35,303 nucleotides of DNA from CAVVYA01 sp964577835 (GTDB taxonomy: Bacteria; Pseudomonadota; Alphaproteobacteria; SMXQ01). Of the stretch, positions 25,867 to 33,051 are shown one piece after another (positions within the stretch are counted from its first letter, which is position 1; each line of letters opens with the position of its first letter). Position numbers and translations under genes: made by a program. The notes below the pieces were generated by a model that saw nothing but the letters and a program-made list of their open reading frames with translations, had not been told where the DNA came from and searched no databases. Location: the NCBI GenBank assembly GCA_964577835.1, contig CAZOBN010000031.1, positions 1 through 35,303 of the forward strand, in the 5' to 3' direction.

Positions 25867-26499
25867 CTAGAACCGATAGCCGACCCCGATGCCGAACACC
25901 CAGGGGTCGAGATCCACATTGCGCGCGTTGATCGCCCCGCCGTTCACCTTGACGTCGGTCGAGAGGAAGACCTTCTTGACGTCGATATTGAAATACCAGG
26001 GATCGGGCAGCGCGATATCGAGACCGGCCTGCAATGCCCAGCCGAACGAGTCCTTGTATTCGATCGAGCTGATCGCGCTCGATTTATCCTCGTTATAAAA
26101 GATCGTGTAATTGACGCCGGCGCCGAGATACGGGCTGAACTGCTGTTTCGGCCAGAAGTGGTATTGGAGCGTGACCACCGGCGGCAGCATCGAGACCTTG
26201 CCGAGCTCGACGTTGCCGATCGACGTGTTGTTCACGCGGACCGAGTGGCGCGTCGTGGCGAGGATCAGCTCCACGGCGATGTTGTCGGTGAAGAAGTAGG
26301 AAAAATCCAGTTCGGGCACCGTGTCCGGATCGACTTCGGCCGAGCCGCCGATGGCGTCGGTTGTGCCGTTCGTGTCGGATTGCATATGAACCGCGCGCAG
26401 GCGCATCAGCAGACTGCCGGCTTCCTTGGCATCGGCCGGCTCCGCCATGGCGACGTGGATACCCACGCAAATGACGGCAATTCCCAGAATTTTCAGCAT
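25867..26499 (-). CDS. OmpW family outer membrane protein
   Basis: This 210-residue outer-membrane beta-barrel has a signal peptide (to about ADA-KE) and family strands SLLMRLRAVHM, PELDFSYFFTDNIAVELIL and LQYHFWPKQQFSPYLGAGVNYT, ending in the OMP C-terminal motif GVGYRF. OmpW-type barrels are small hydrophobic-compound pores. ATG 26499 follows GAGGGGGTTTC, a very strong ribosome-binding site. It lies on the same strand as the cox operon, just upstream of coxC, but the 200 bp gap contains GC-rich inverted repeats (CGGCAGG/CCTGCCG) that may stop transcription. Confidence 0.92.
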   Translation of the reverse strand: MLKILGIAVICVGIHVAMAEPADAKEAGSLLMRLRAVHMQSDTNGTTDAIGGSAEVDPDTVPELDFSYFFTDNIAVELILATTRHSVRVNNTSIGNVELGKVSMLPPVVTLQYHFWPKQQFSPYLGAGVNYTIFYNEDKSSAISSIEYKDSFGWALQAGLDIALPDPWYFNIDVKKVFLSTDVKVNGGAINARNVDLDPWVFGIGVGYRF

Positions 26500-26838
26500 G
26501 AAACCCCCTCCGATATGAAGGCGCGCTCCCGCTCCCCATGGCCGCTTCGCGGCTTTTTGATCCGCCCGATGACGCGGTGTTTTACGGCCGCCGCACGGAC
26601 GTTCGGTATGACGCGTTCCCTCAATCGCATAGTTTAGAGGCGGTCCGCTCGCGCTGGCCGGTCCTGATTCATGATCGGCGGGCGGTTTTCACCAAACGCG
26701 GAATTCCCGCACGAGATGACGGCGGCGCCACACACCGCGGCTCATGCCAATGCGGCTCGGCCGGCGTCATGGCTCGTGGCGCGTCGCGCGAGAAGTCGGA
26801 GAGGACGGCAGGCAATCCGGGGGAGCGGGGATCTGGAA
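26500..26838. other. Gene-free stretch with repeat-like element
   Basis: No convincing gene. It lies between the OmpW start and the end of the MFS gene (both minus strand), so it holds the OmpW promoter region. It contains the second copy (26670-26718) of the 49-bp element also found at the end of coxC. No terminator with a T-run was seen. Confidence 0.5.
26670..26718. repeat. 49-bp dispersed element, copy B
   Basis: Second copy of the element at 24377-24425. Identical positions include CATGAT at the left end, TTTTCAC, CGCGGAATTCCCGCACGAGATG-like right half. It lies in non-coding DNA between OmpW and an MFS gene. Confidence 0.5.
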
Positions 26839-28128
26839 TTATTCCCCGCCCGACCGCGCGGCCCGCCGTTCTGCCAGCATCGCCGGCACGAGGGGCAGCG
26901 GCATCAGAGCAACCACCATGGCCAGGACGCCGGCGCCCGGTAGGCCATACCAATCGATCAGCGGACCGGTGACCACCGCCATCAGCACGGTCATCGCGGC
27001 CGCGAGGCTGTCGCTGAGGCCGATCGACCGGCCGCGTTCCTCCGTCTCGGCGTGATCGGCGATCAGCGCCGTCGCCGCCACATTCGCCGCCGCCCAGCCC
27101 ACGCCGACCAGGAAGGTGCCCAGCGTGATCGACCAATAGGCGACGGTGAAGGCGACGAGGCCCGCCGCCGCCAAGGTCGTCGCCACGCCGGCGAACATCA
27201 CCTTCTGCCGTCCGATGCGGTCGGCCAGCCGGCCGAGCGGGATGGTGAAGGCGAACATGCCAGCGGAGTGAAAGGCGTGCGACACCGCGATCGCCGCCAA
27301 GGAGTGGCCATGGTGATGGAGCACGAGCGAGGTCAGCACCATCATGATCGCCATGTTGCCCTGGCCAGCGCAGTTGCACACCATGGCCACCCGGATCGGC
27401 AGGCTCTTGAGCAGCGCGCGGGCGCTGAACTCGGCGCCGTGTTTCTTGAGCGGCGTCGGCGGCGGTGTATAGCCCGGATAGTAGCGTTCGAGGTGCATGC
27501 CGATCTCCATTGGATCGGGACGCACGAATCGGACGAGTGTCATGCCCGGCACGATCAGCAGCGGCAGCAGCAGCCATGGCAGGCCGAGCGGATTATAGCC
27601 CGCGCCCGGCGCCACCCTCTCCGCGACATTGACCAGAATCGGACTGATCGCCATGCCGACCAGGGATCCCAGCGCGATGTAGCCGAGCGCCTGGGCGCGC
27701 ATGTTCGGCAGGAACATGTCGGTGGCGGCGACGCGCATCTGTTGCGCGGCGCTCATGCCCATGCCGAACACCAGCATGCCGACGACGAGCGCCATGACAC
27801 TCTGCGCGCCCATCGAAAGGCCGACGACGACGGCGCCGATCAGCCCGAGCGCCTGACCCAGGATAATGCCGGGCTTGCGGCCGTAGGTGTCCATGATCTT
27901 GCCGACCGGATAGGCGACCAGGAATCGGCTGATGCCGAGCAGCGCGACCGACAACCCCGCCAGACTCGGCGAGTCGCTCAGGGCCAGCACCATCAGGGGA
28001 CCGAGACCGTAGGCGAGCTGCATGCCGGCGCCGTTGAACGACTGGGCCAGCGCGAACAGCGTGATATTGCGCTTGATCAGCGGCGGAACGGCGGACGCGG
28101 TGGCGGGACTACGGACGGTCTGATGCAT
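26839..28128 (-). CDS. MFS transporter
   Basis: This 429-residue inner-membrane transporter of the major facilitator superfamily has ~12 helices and the MFS loops VGKIMDTYGRKPGI after TM2 and LGRLADRIGRQ after TM8. The start is ATG 28128 (MHQTVRSP); the ribosome-binding site is poor. It is the second gene of a same-strand pair with the MFS gene at 28257, 128 bp away. A perfect 14-bp palindrome lies 29 bp upstream. Substrate unknown. Confidence 0.88.
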   Translation of the reverse strand: MHQTVRSPATASAVPPLIKRNITLFALAQSFNGAGMQLAYGLGPLMVLALSDSPSLAGLSVALLGISRFLVAYPVGKIMDTYGRKPGIILGQALGLIGAVVVGLSMGAQSVMALVVGMLVFGMGMSAAQQMRVAATDMFLPNMRAQALGYIALGSLVGMAISPILVNVAERVAPGAGYNPLGLPWLLLPLLIVPGMTLVRFVRPDPMEIGMHLERYYPGYTPPPTPLKKHGAEFSARALLKSLPIRVAMVCNCAGQGNMAIMMVLTSLVLHHHGHSLAAIAVSHAFHSAGMFAFTIPLGRLADRIGRQKVMFAGVATTLAAAGLVAFTVAYWSITLGTFLVGVGWAAANVAATALIADHAETEERGRSIGLSDSLAAAMTVLMAVVTGPLIDWYGLPGAGVLAMVVALMPLPLVPAMLAERRAARSGGE

Positions 28129-28156
28129 GACTGAGTCTTTTTTGTAAACGAGAGAG

Positions 28157-28170
28157 CGTGTTTAAACACG
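28157..28170. promoter_or_regulatory. Perfect 14-bp palindrome, candidate operator
   Basis: CGTGTTTAAACACG reads the same on both strands and begins 29 bp upstream of the MFS start codon. This position and form suit the site of a dimeric repressor such as a TetR- or GntR-like regulator, but none is encoded in the window next to it. Confidence 0.45.
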
Positions 28171-28256
28171 GTGGCAAGCCGCGCACAAGATAACCGGCGG
28201 TCCACCTTGCACACGGCACTCGCATCGATGCGTCAGGAAAGCCAATCACCGCACCG

Positions 28257-29525
28257 CTAATCTTTCTTTGCAGAAGCGGATGACAGGTTCCGGTCATGCT
28301 CGAGAACCACCGCGATGGAGCGCAGCTTGCGCCGGCCCCACAGCCATGCCGCGATACACAAGGCGCCGCCGCCGGCCACCGGCCACTCCCAGCCGAGCGT
28401 TTCGGACAAGGCGCCCATGATCAGCGCACCGGTTGCGGGTCCCGCCCTGAAGATCATGCCGTAGAAGCTGATGACGCGGCCCCGCAGATTGCTGTCGACG
28501 CCGTGCTGAATCAGCGACTGGCAGGCGATGCCGGTCATCGAAATACCGAAACTCGCGACCGCGATGGCCACCAGCGCCACCCAGAATGCCGGCGCGAACG
28601 CAAAGGCGATGAGCGCCAGCCCCATGACCAGGGTGTTGGCGATCGCGAGCCTGGTCAGACCTGCGACCCTGCCGCGCTGCGCGACGATGAAGCCACTCGT
28701 CATGGCGCCCGCACCCATGGCCGAGGTCATCCAGGCCAGCCCCGTGGCGCCGGTTTCATACACCGCCCCGGCAAACCCGGGCAGCAGATCGCCGACCGGC
28801 CGGGCGCACAGGGAGCCGACCAGAAGAAGCAGCATCACGGGCCCGATGCCGGGATGGTGAATCACATAGCGGTAGGCTTCGGTCAGTTGCGCCATCAGCG
28901 GCTGCCGCTTGCGCACGCCGGGGTCCGGGTAGGGCGGGCGCAGATAGACCAGAACCAGGGCGAAGAACAGAAGGCCCAGGGTGTTGAGCGCAAATGCGAA
29001 GCCGGTTCCCCACTCGGCAATGATCACACCCGCAAGCGCGGGGCCGGCAAATCGTGCGGTATTGAACAGAACCGAGTTGAGCGCGATGGCCGTCGCGATT
29101 TCCGCGTGCGGCACCAGGCTCGGCACGAGCGCTTGGCGCGCGGGATGGCTCCAAGCGTTCAGGCAGCCCCGGGCGCAGGTCAAGACCAGCAGGCTCCAGA
29201 TGTCGATCCAGCCCCCCAGGGTCAGAATGGCAAGGGACAAGGCCTGAGCCGCCATCATCACTTCGGTCACCGTGACGATGCGCAGGCGGTCGAAACGGTC
29301 CGCGTGCGCGCCGCCGAGCGGGCTGAAAACCATGGCCGGGGCAAGCTCGGCAAAGGCGACGATGCCCAGCCAGGTGCCGGATTCCGTCAGCTGCCAAGTC
29401 AGCCAGCCGATGCCGACGCGCTGCACCCAGTTACCGACCAGCGAGACGAAATCTCCCGCGGCGAAGCGCCGGTATTGAACGTGACGCAGGGCGCGCGCAA
29501 TGCCGCCACCCCTTAAACCGAACAT
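28257..29525 (-). CDS. MFS transporter (MFS_3 type)
   Basis: This 422-residue inner-membrane transporter opens RALRHVQYRRFAAGDFVSLVGNWVQRVGIGWL, a signature of the MFS_3/EntS group, and carries the TM2-3 loop GGAHADRFDRLR. I chose ATG 29525 because GAGAGGGG lies about 7 nt upstream; ATG 29567 would add 14 residues without a ribosome-binding site. Substrate unknown. Confidence 0.87.
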   Translation of the reverse strand: MFGLRGGGIARALRHVQYRRFAAGDFVSLVGNWVQRVGIGWLTWQLTESGTWLGIVAFAELAPAMVFSPLGGAHADRFDRLRIVTVTEVMMAAQALSLAILTLGGWIDIWSLLVLTCARGCLNAWSHPARQALVPSLVPHAEIATAIALNSVLFNTARFAGPALAGVIIAEWGTGFAFALNTLGLLFFALVLVYLRPPYPDPGVRKRQPLMAQLTEAYRYVIHHPGIGPVMLLLLVGSLCARPVGDLLPGFAGAVYETGATGLAWMTSAMGAGAMTSGFIVAQRGRVAGLTRLAIANTLVMGLALIAFAFAPAFWVALVAIAVASFGISMTGIACQSLIQHGVDSNLRGRVISFYGMIFRAGPATGALIMGALSETLGWEWPVAGGGALCIAAWLWGRRKLRSIAVVLEHDRNLSSASAKKD

Positions 29526-29567
29526 CCGCTGCCCCTCTCGTGCCCTCCCGAAGGCACAGTCTTCCAT

Positions 29568-30160
29568 AGCTTTGCCCGGCTATGCTTTTTGCCGGCCGGA
29601 TTCCTCACCGCCAGTCGAGCCGCCGTTTCGCCATCCTTATCATCCCAGCCGGCGCAACGGCTAGGATTTCGCCATCAGGCGTTTCGAGCACGCTTGCGGG
29701 CGTCGCGCGGAAGGCAATGAGTATCCCGCCCTCACGCGGCTGTTGATGAGCACGGGCCGCAGGCAACACGGAACCGCGTACCCCCACCGTCCGATGGGAC
29801 GGACTCCCGCCGTTAGTGTTGCGATAGGAATGGGATCGTCGAATTTGCGGTGCTTCGCGCGGAGCCAAGAAAGATCGTGGCCTAAGTCTTGCGCAAGCTG
29901 CTGCACTCGCATCCGGCGCCGGATTTCGCGCCGGGCTTGACCCACGCGCGATCATCCAGCCTCGATCAGAACCGATGGGCTTTCTATGTGATTTTTGTGC
30001 TGTAAAGAAAACGACGAATCAAATCTGTTGGTATTGCGCGATTTATTTTCCTGGTGTCGCGGGCAAGCTTGTTCTTGTCGCGTCGAAACACGCGCGCCGG
30101 CCATCCCTGGCACACCGTGTGCCGGAAGTTACAGAGCTACTTCGGCGAGGAGAGCGTTGC
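29568..30160. other. Gene-poor stretch
   Basis: I see no credible gene. Base composition shifts to AT-rich around 29980-30060. A short hairpin (CCGTCC-GATG-GGACGG) lies near 29787-29802. Frames on either strand have no family-like content. Confidence 0.5.
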
Positions 30161-30511
30161 ATGGCGAAAATTTCAGCAATTTGGAGGAAAGCGCAGCGAT
30201 TTTTTCCGCTGATTTTCAAGACGGCATCTCCGCGATGGGTGCTCGATATTGGCGAGAGGGTCGATCTGCCGCCAGGATACTTTCCGACCAATCCTTCCAT
30301 TCTTTCGATTGGCGACGGGTTTCTGATTTGCGTGCGCGGCGTGAACTACACGCTGAAAGATGCGCGGAGCATGAAGCCGCGGCTCACAGGCGAACAATGT
30401 GTTCGGACAATCAATAAATTCTTGGTCACGTCGCAGGATTTCTCGATGTTCCAGGCCCAGCCGCAGTTCGATGCCGCGTTCTCGGATATCGAGTACGTCA
30501 AGCTTTTTGCA
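30161..30511 (+). pseudogene. Truncated gene, N-terminal ~115 residues (possible GH130-like five-bladed propeller protein)
   Basis: ATG 30161 has GAGGAGAG upstream and starts a good frame: MAKISAIW, then LPPGYFPTNPSI, GDGFLICVRGVNY and LVTSQDFSMF. The NPSI..dGfL..VR.vNY pattern recalls glycosidase/glycosyltransferase-associated beta-propeller proteins (GH130/beta-fructosidase-like). The frame runs through unrelated sequence past 30511, where a minus-strand gene ends, so the remainder of the gene is missing. AT-rich codon use differs from the neighbours. Confidence 0.5.
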
Positions 30512-31393
30512 TCACTTCTGAACCGCGGACCAACTTCCGCCTGGCTCGCCGACCAGGTTGCCCTTCATGGTCTTGCCATCGACTGTTCCGGTATAGCGGG
30601 CACCGTTCACCGTGAAGGATATGGCGTTGCCGCTCAGGCGCGCGCCGGAGATGTCCGACGGTCCAAGCGTGCCGCTGAGCGTCTGAAAACGCTGCGTCAA
30701 TTTGAGCTCTTGATCACCGAGTTGCCAAACACCCTCGACCTTTGCCGGCACGATCCACAGGAGCGCCGTGCACCAGTTGGTGCAATCGCCGCCGACGATC
30801 GCGGTTTCGTCGGCCCGCCAATCCCCCATCGTAAATGTATTCGACACGATTCGGGTGCCGGGCCTGAGATCGAGAATCTTCGGACGAAGCCTCTCGTTGA
30901 TCGACGGCAGCAGAAACATGGTGATGACCGTCGCGTTGGAAAAGTCGCTCTCGAACAGATCGGCCTTCGCGAACGTGGCGCGGTCGGTCACGCCAGCCTG
31001 AGCCGCATTTCTCTGGGCCAACGCGACCATGTCGGGGTTGTATTCGATTCCATGAGCCTTGAGACCGCGCCGTGCCGCGGTGATCACGGTTCGTCCATCG
31101 CCGGAGCCGAGATCGATCAGGTAGTCCTGAGGCGTGACCTTCGCGATGTCGAGCATCTTTTCAACGAGTTCCTGCGACGTGGGCACCCAGACCACGTCCT
31201 TGCCGGGCTGGCCGACTTCCGGCTCGTACGACTCCGTCGTCGTCTGGGCCTGAGCCATCGCGGGTGGCGCTAGCGAGAGAACGAGCAGCAGGGCAAGCGC
31301 TGCCGAACATGACCGCAGGAATTTCCCGGGTCCAAGGTCGCCATCGCCTGCTGCCGTTGCCGCGATCCGTTGTGCCGGGGAATCGAGGTTCAT
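30512..31393 (-). CDS. Exported class I SAM-dependent methyltransferase-like protein
   Basis: This 293-residue protein has an unusual layout: a 24-residue polar N-tail, a hydrophobic signal segment (~28-46) with a predicted cleavage after AMA (47), then a class I methyltransferase core with motif I DLGSGDGRT (94-102), GIEYNPDMVALAQRNA and an LPSINERLRPKILDL segment. A C-terminal ~60-residue beta domain (GARLSGNAISFTVNGARYTGTV) ends it. Periplasmic location would deny it cytoplasmic S-adenosylmethionine, so either the signal is a membrane anchor or the catalytic role has been lost. ATG 31393 follows AGGAGACC. The gene stands alone amid pseudogenes. Confidence 0.82.
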   Translation of the reverse strand: MNLDSPAQRIAATAAGDGDLGPGKFLRSCSAALALLLVLSLAPPAMAQAQTTTESYEPEVGQPGKDVVWVPTSQELVEKMLDIAKVTPQDYLIDLGSGDGRTVITAARRGLKAHGIEYNPDMVALAQRNAAQAGVTDRATFAKADLFESDFSNATVITMFLLPSINERLRPKILDLRPGTRIVSNTFTMGDWRADETAIVGGDCTNWCTALLWIVPAKVEGVWQLGDQELKLTQRFQTLSGTLGPSDISGARLSGNAISFTVNGARYTGTVDGKTMKGNLVGEPGGSWSAVQK

Positions 31394-31716
31394 GATGGTC
31401 TCCTGTTCGAGTCGATTGTGTTCCGTGACTCTGATCGGCGCCTGATCGACACCCGGATACGTATCGGAAAATACGTCGATCGCGCGATACCGCCCACGCC
31501 AACCTTAATATGAAATCAAGCCGTAGAACGGACCAGGATTGGCGGGTCCGGTAAAATGTTCGTGCAGTCCCCCCGCTCGACGAAATGGGTTCAACCGAAC
31601 GGGGCAGTCCGAACAAGCATGAAGGCCGCGCCTCTGGCGCCCGGTGGCGGCGCTGATCGGGCCGCAAGGATGCCGCCCCTCTCTCGCTCTTTCTATTCCG
31701 CGGATAAGCGTGAAAT
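31394..31716. other. Intergenic region upstream of the methyltransferase gene
   Basis: No gene. It contains a perfect 10-bp palindrome GATACGTATC (31456-31465), 63 bp before the methyltransferase start, which could be an operator. The rest shows no recognised signal. Confidence 0.45.
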
Positions 31717-31863
31717 CTACCGGCACGGAATCCAGCAGGATGCGTCGATGGTCACGCCGACGCGCTGGCCTGGGGTCAATGCCAAGGAGGGATGGACTCT
31801 GGCCTGGATCACTCTGCTGCCCACGCGGACCTCGACGTCCTGATAGAAGCCGAGGAAGATGAC
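31717..31863 (-). pseudogene. ABC transporter ATPase C-terminal fragment (TOBE-type)
   Basis: The minus-strand frame VIFLGFYQDVEVRVGSRVIQ continues through ARVHPSLALTPGQRVGVTID to a TAG at 31717-31719. This resembles the C-terminal TOBE_2 domain of sugar- or molybdate-type ABC ATPases (UgpC/MalK-like: fLG.....v.vg....a......l..G..V). An in-frame stop lies just upstream of the fragment, and no Walker motifs are present. A remnant. Confidence 0.5.
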
Positions 31864-31904
31864 TGTCTACGCCGTCGCCTCTAGTACTGGCTATCATTGA
31901 AGCA

Positions 31905-32030
31905 AGAGTCACCCCCACCACGGCCGCGCCACCGCCTCGAGGTGGACGCCGCGCTCGGCGAGCGTCGGCTGGCGGCCGGTGCGAACAAGGTAGCGCTGAT
32001 AGAAGAGTGGGAGAATAAGCACTACCCGCC
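31905..32030 (-). pseudogene. Possible ABC sugar permease C-terminal fragment
   Basis: A minus-strand frame reads VVLILPLFYQRYLVR, then TGRQPTLAERGV and WWG before a TGA near 31905. The QRYLVR motif after a hydrophobic helix is the usual end of MalG/UgpE-type permeases (normally followed by GLTAGAVKG). Only ~40 residues remain, then the ATPase fragment follows on the same strand, in the order permease-ATPase expected of a sugar ABC operon. Tentative. Confidence 0.35.
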
Positions 32031-32053
32031 ACGGGTGGCGAGGCACTGCGGCG

Positions 32054-32662
32054 CTAATGGCCGGCCCCCGCCACCGGAAAACCCAGCGGATCGACCGCTC
32101 TGCCGTGGCGGCGAAGCTCGAAGTGCAGGTGTGGCCCCGTCGTGCGCCCGCTCGTGCCGACGTAGCCGATGATCTCGCCTTGCTTCACGGGCTGGCCGAC
32201 GGCGAGGCGCGGTGCGAAGCGTGAAAGATGCGCATAGGCCGTTTCGAGATGATCGGCGTGACGGATGCGGATCAATCGCCCATAGCCCCTGTGCCGGGTC
32301 ATCGCCGTGACCACGCCGGCGGCACTCGCCCGCACGGGCGTGCCCACGGGGGCGGCGATATCGATGCCGCGATGGGGGCCGCCGGTGCCGCCGCTGGCGC
32401 CGCGCCAGCCGAACCCTGAAGTGAATCGCCCTCCATCGGCCAGCGCGCTGAGGCGCAAAAGGACCTTGCCGCCCTTGCCGTCATCGACGAAGACCGCGTG
32501 GGGCAAGTGGCGCGCCGATTGTGCCGGAGCTGTCCGGCGGTCGGGCGATGCGCAGCCGGCAATCGCCAGGACCGCGACGAGCGCGAGCAATTTCACGACC
32601 CTGTGCCCGCTGACGCGCCATCCGCGGCGGGTCACGCACAAATCAGGGCGCGACTCAATCAT
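32054..32662 (-). CDS. M23 family peptidase lipoprotein (LytM domain)
   Basis: This 202-residue protein is a probable lipoprotein: lipobox LAIAGC with the acylated Cys37. The LytM domain has the metal site HRGIDIA (His97, Asp101) and HLHFEL (His178, His180), so all zinc ligands appear intact, and it matches M23 endopeptidases that cleave peptidoglycan cross-links. ATG 32662. It stands alone on the minus strand between remnants. Confidence 0.92.
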   Translation of the reverse strand: MIESRPDLCVTRRGWRVSGHRVVKLLALVAVLAIAGCASPDRRTAPAQSARHLPHAVFVDDGKGGKVLLRLSALADGGRFTSGFGWRGASGGTGGPHRGIDIAAPVGTPVRASAAGVVTAMTRHRGYGRLIRIRHADHLETAYAHLSRFAPRLAVGQPVKQGEIIGYVGTSGRTTGPHLHFELRRHGRAVDPLGFPVAGAGH

Positions 32663-33049
32663 GGCGTGCTTTCAACCATGACGCATGATCCGCTTGACCT
32701 GTATGCAAGCGATCCCTCGGGTGACGCAGAGACCGCGGTCCGGGAAGCTTTGTAGAAGAACGGACCAGAAGCGCCGTCGTTCCGCAACGAGAGCGTGGCC
32801 GCAAAGCGCCTCGCCGCTCCAATCCAGGACGGAGGAATCTAGCCTTACGACACGATTTCCCATGAGCCGTCCGGCTGCCGGCGGCGAAGTCTTTGGCGCT
32901 AAGTCGACGCGCCCGGGATGCTAGACGTTGATGAACATCGTGCGCCAGTTGGCGTGGTGACGCCGTCGATGATCTCCTACCCGACCGGTCCGGTGAGGAC
33001 GAGTCGTGCTTCGCCGGTGGACGGATCGGCGACCAGCGCCGGCACGGGA
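32663..33049. other. Stretch holding only a broken gene end
   Basis: The right part contains the PhoX-like fragment described separately. The left part (32663-32880) shows no coherent frame or family match. Confidence 0.5.
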
Positions 33050-33051
33050 TC
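32890..33051 (-). pseudogene. PhoX-like (DUF839) protein fragment with frameshifts and amber stop
   Basis: Minus-strand pieces ALVADPSTGEARLVLTGPVG, then EIIDGV and, in a shifted frame, NWRTMFINV followed by TAG and HPGR match the PhoX/DUF839 segment where GP.g.E.tG..ftPD.rTmFvNvQHPGE is conserved. The expected Gln is the TAG at 32921-32923 (CAG to TAG change), and at least one indel separates the pieces. PhoX is a calcium-dependent alkaline phosphatase; nothing upstream of this scrap is recognisable. Confidence 0.5.

Noticed and set aside
29975..31273. A 432-codon plus-strand frame
   Set aside because: Only its middle part (30161-30511) looks like protein; past 30511 it is antisense to the methyltransferase gene, and before 30161 it has no family content.
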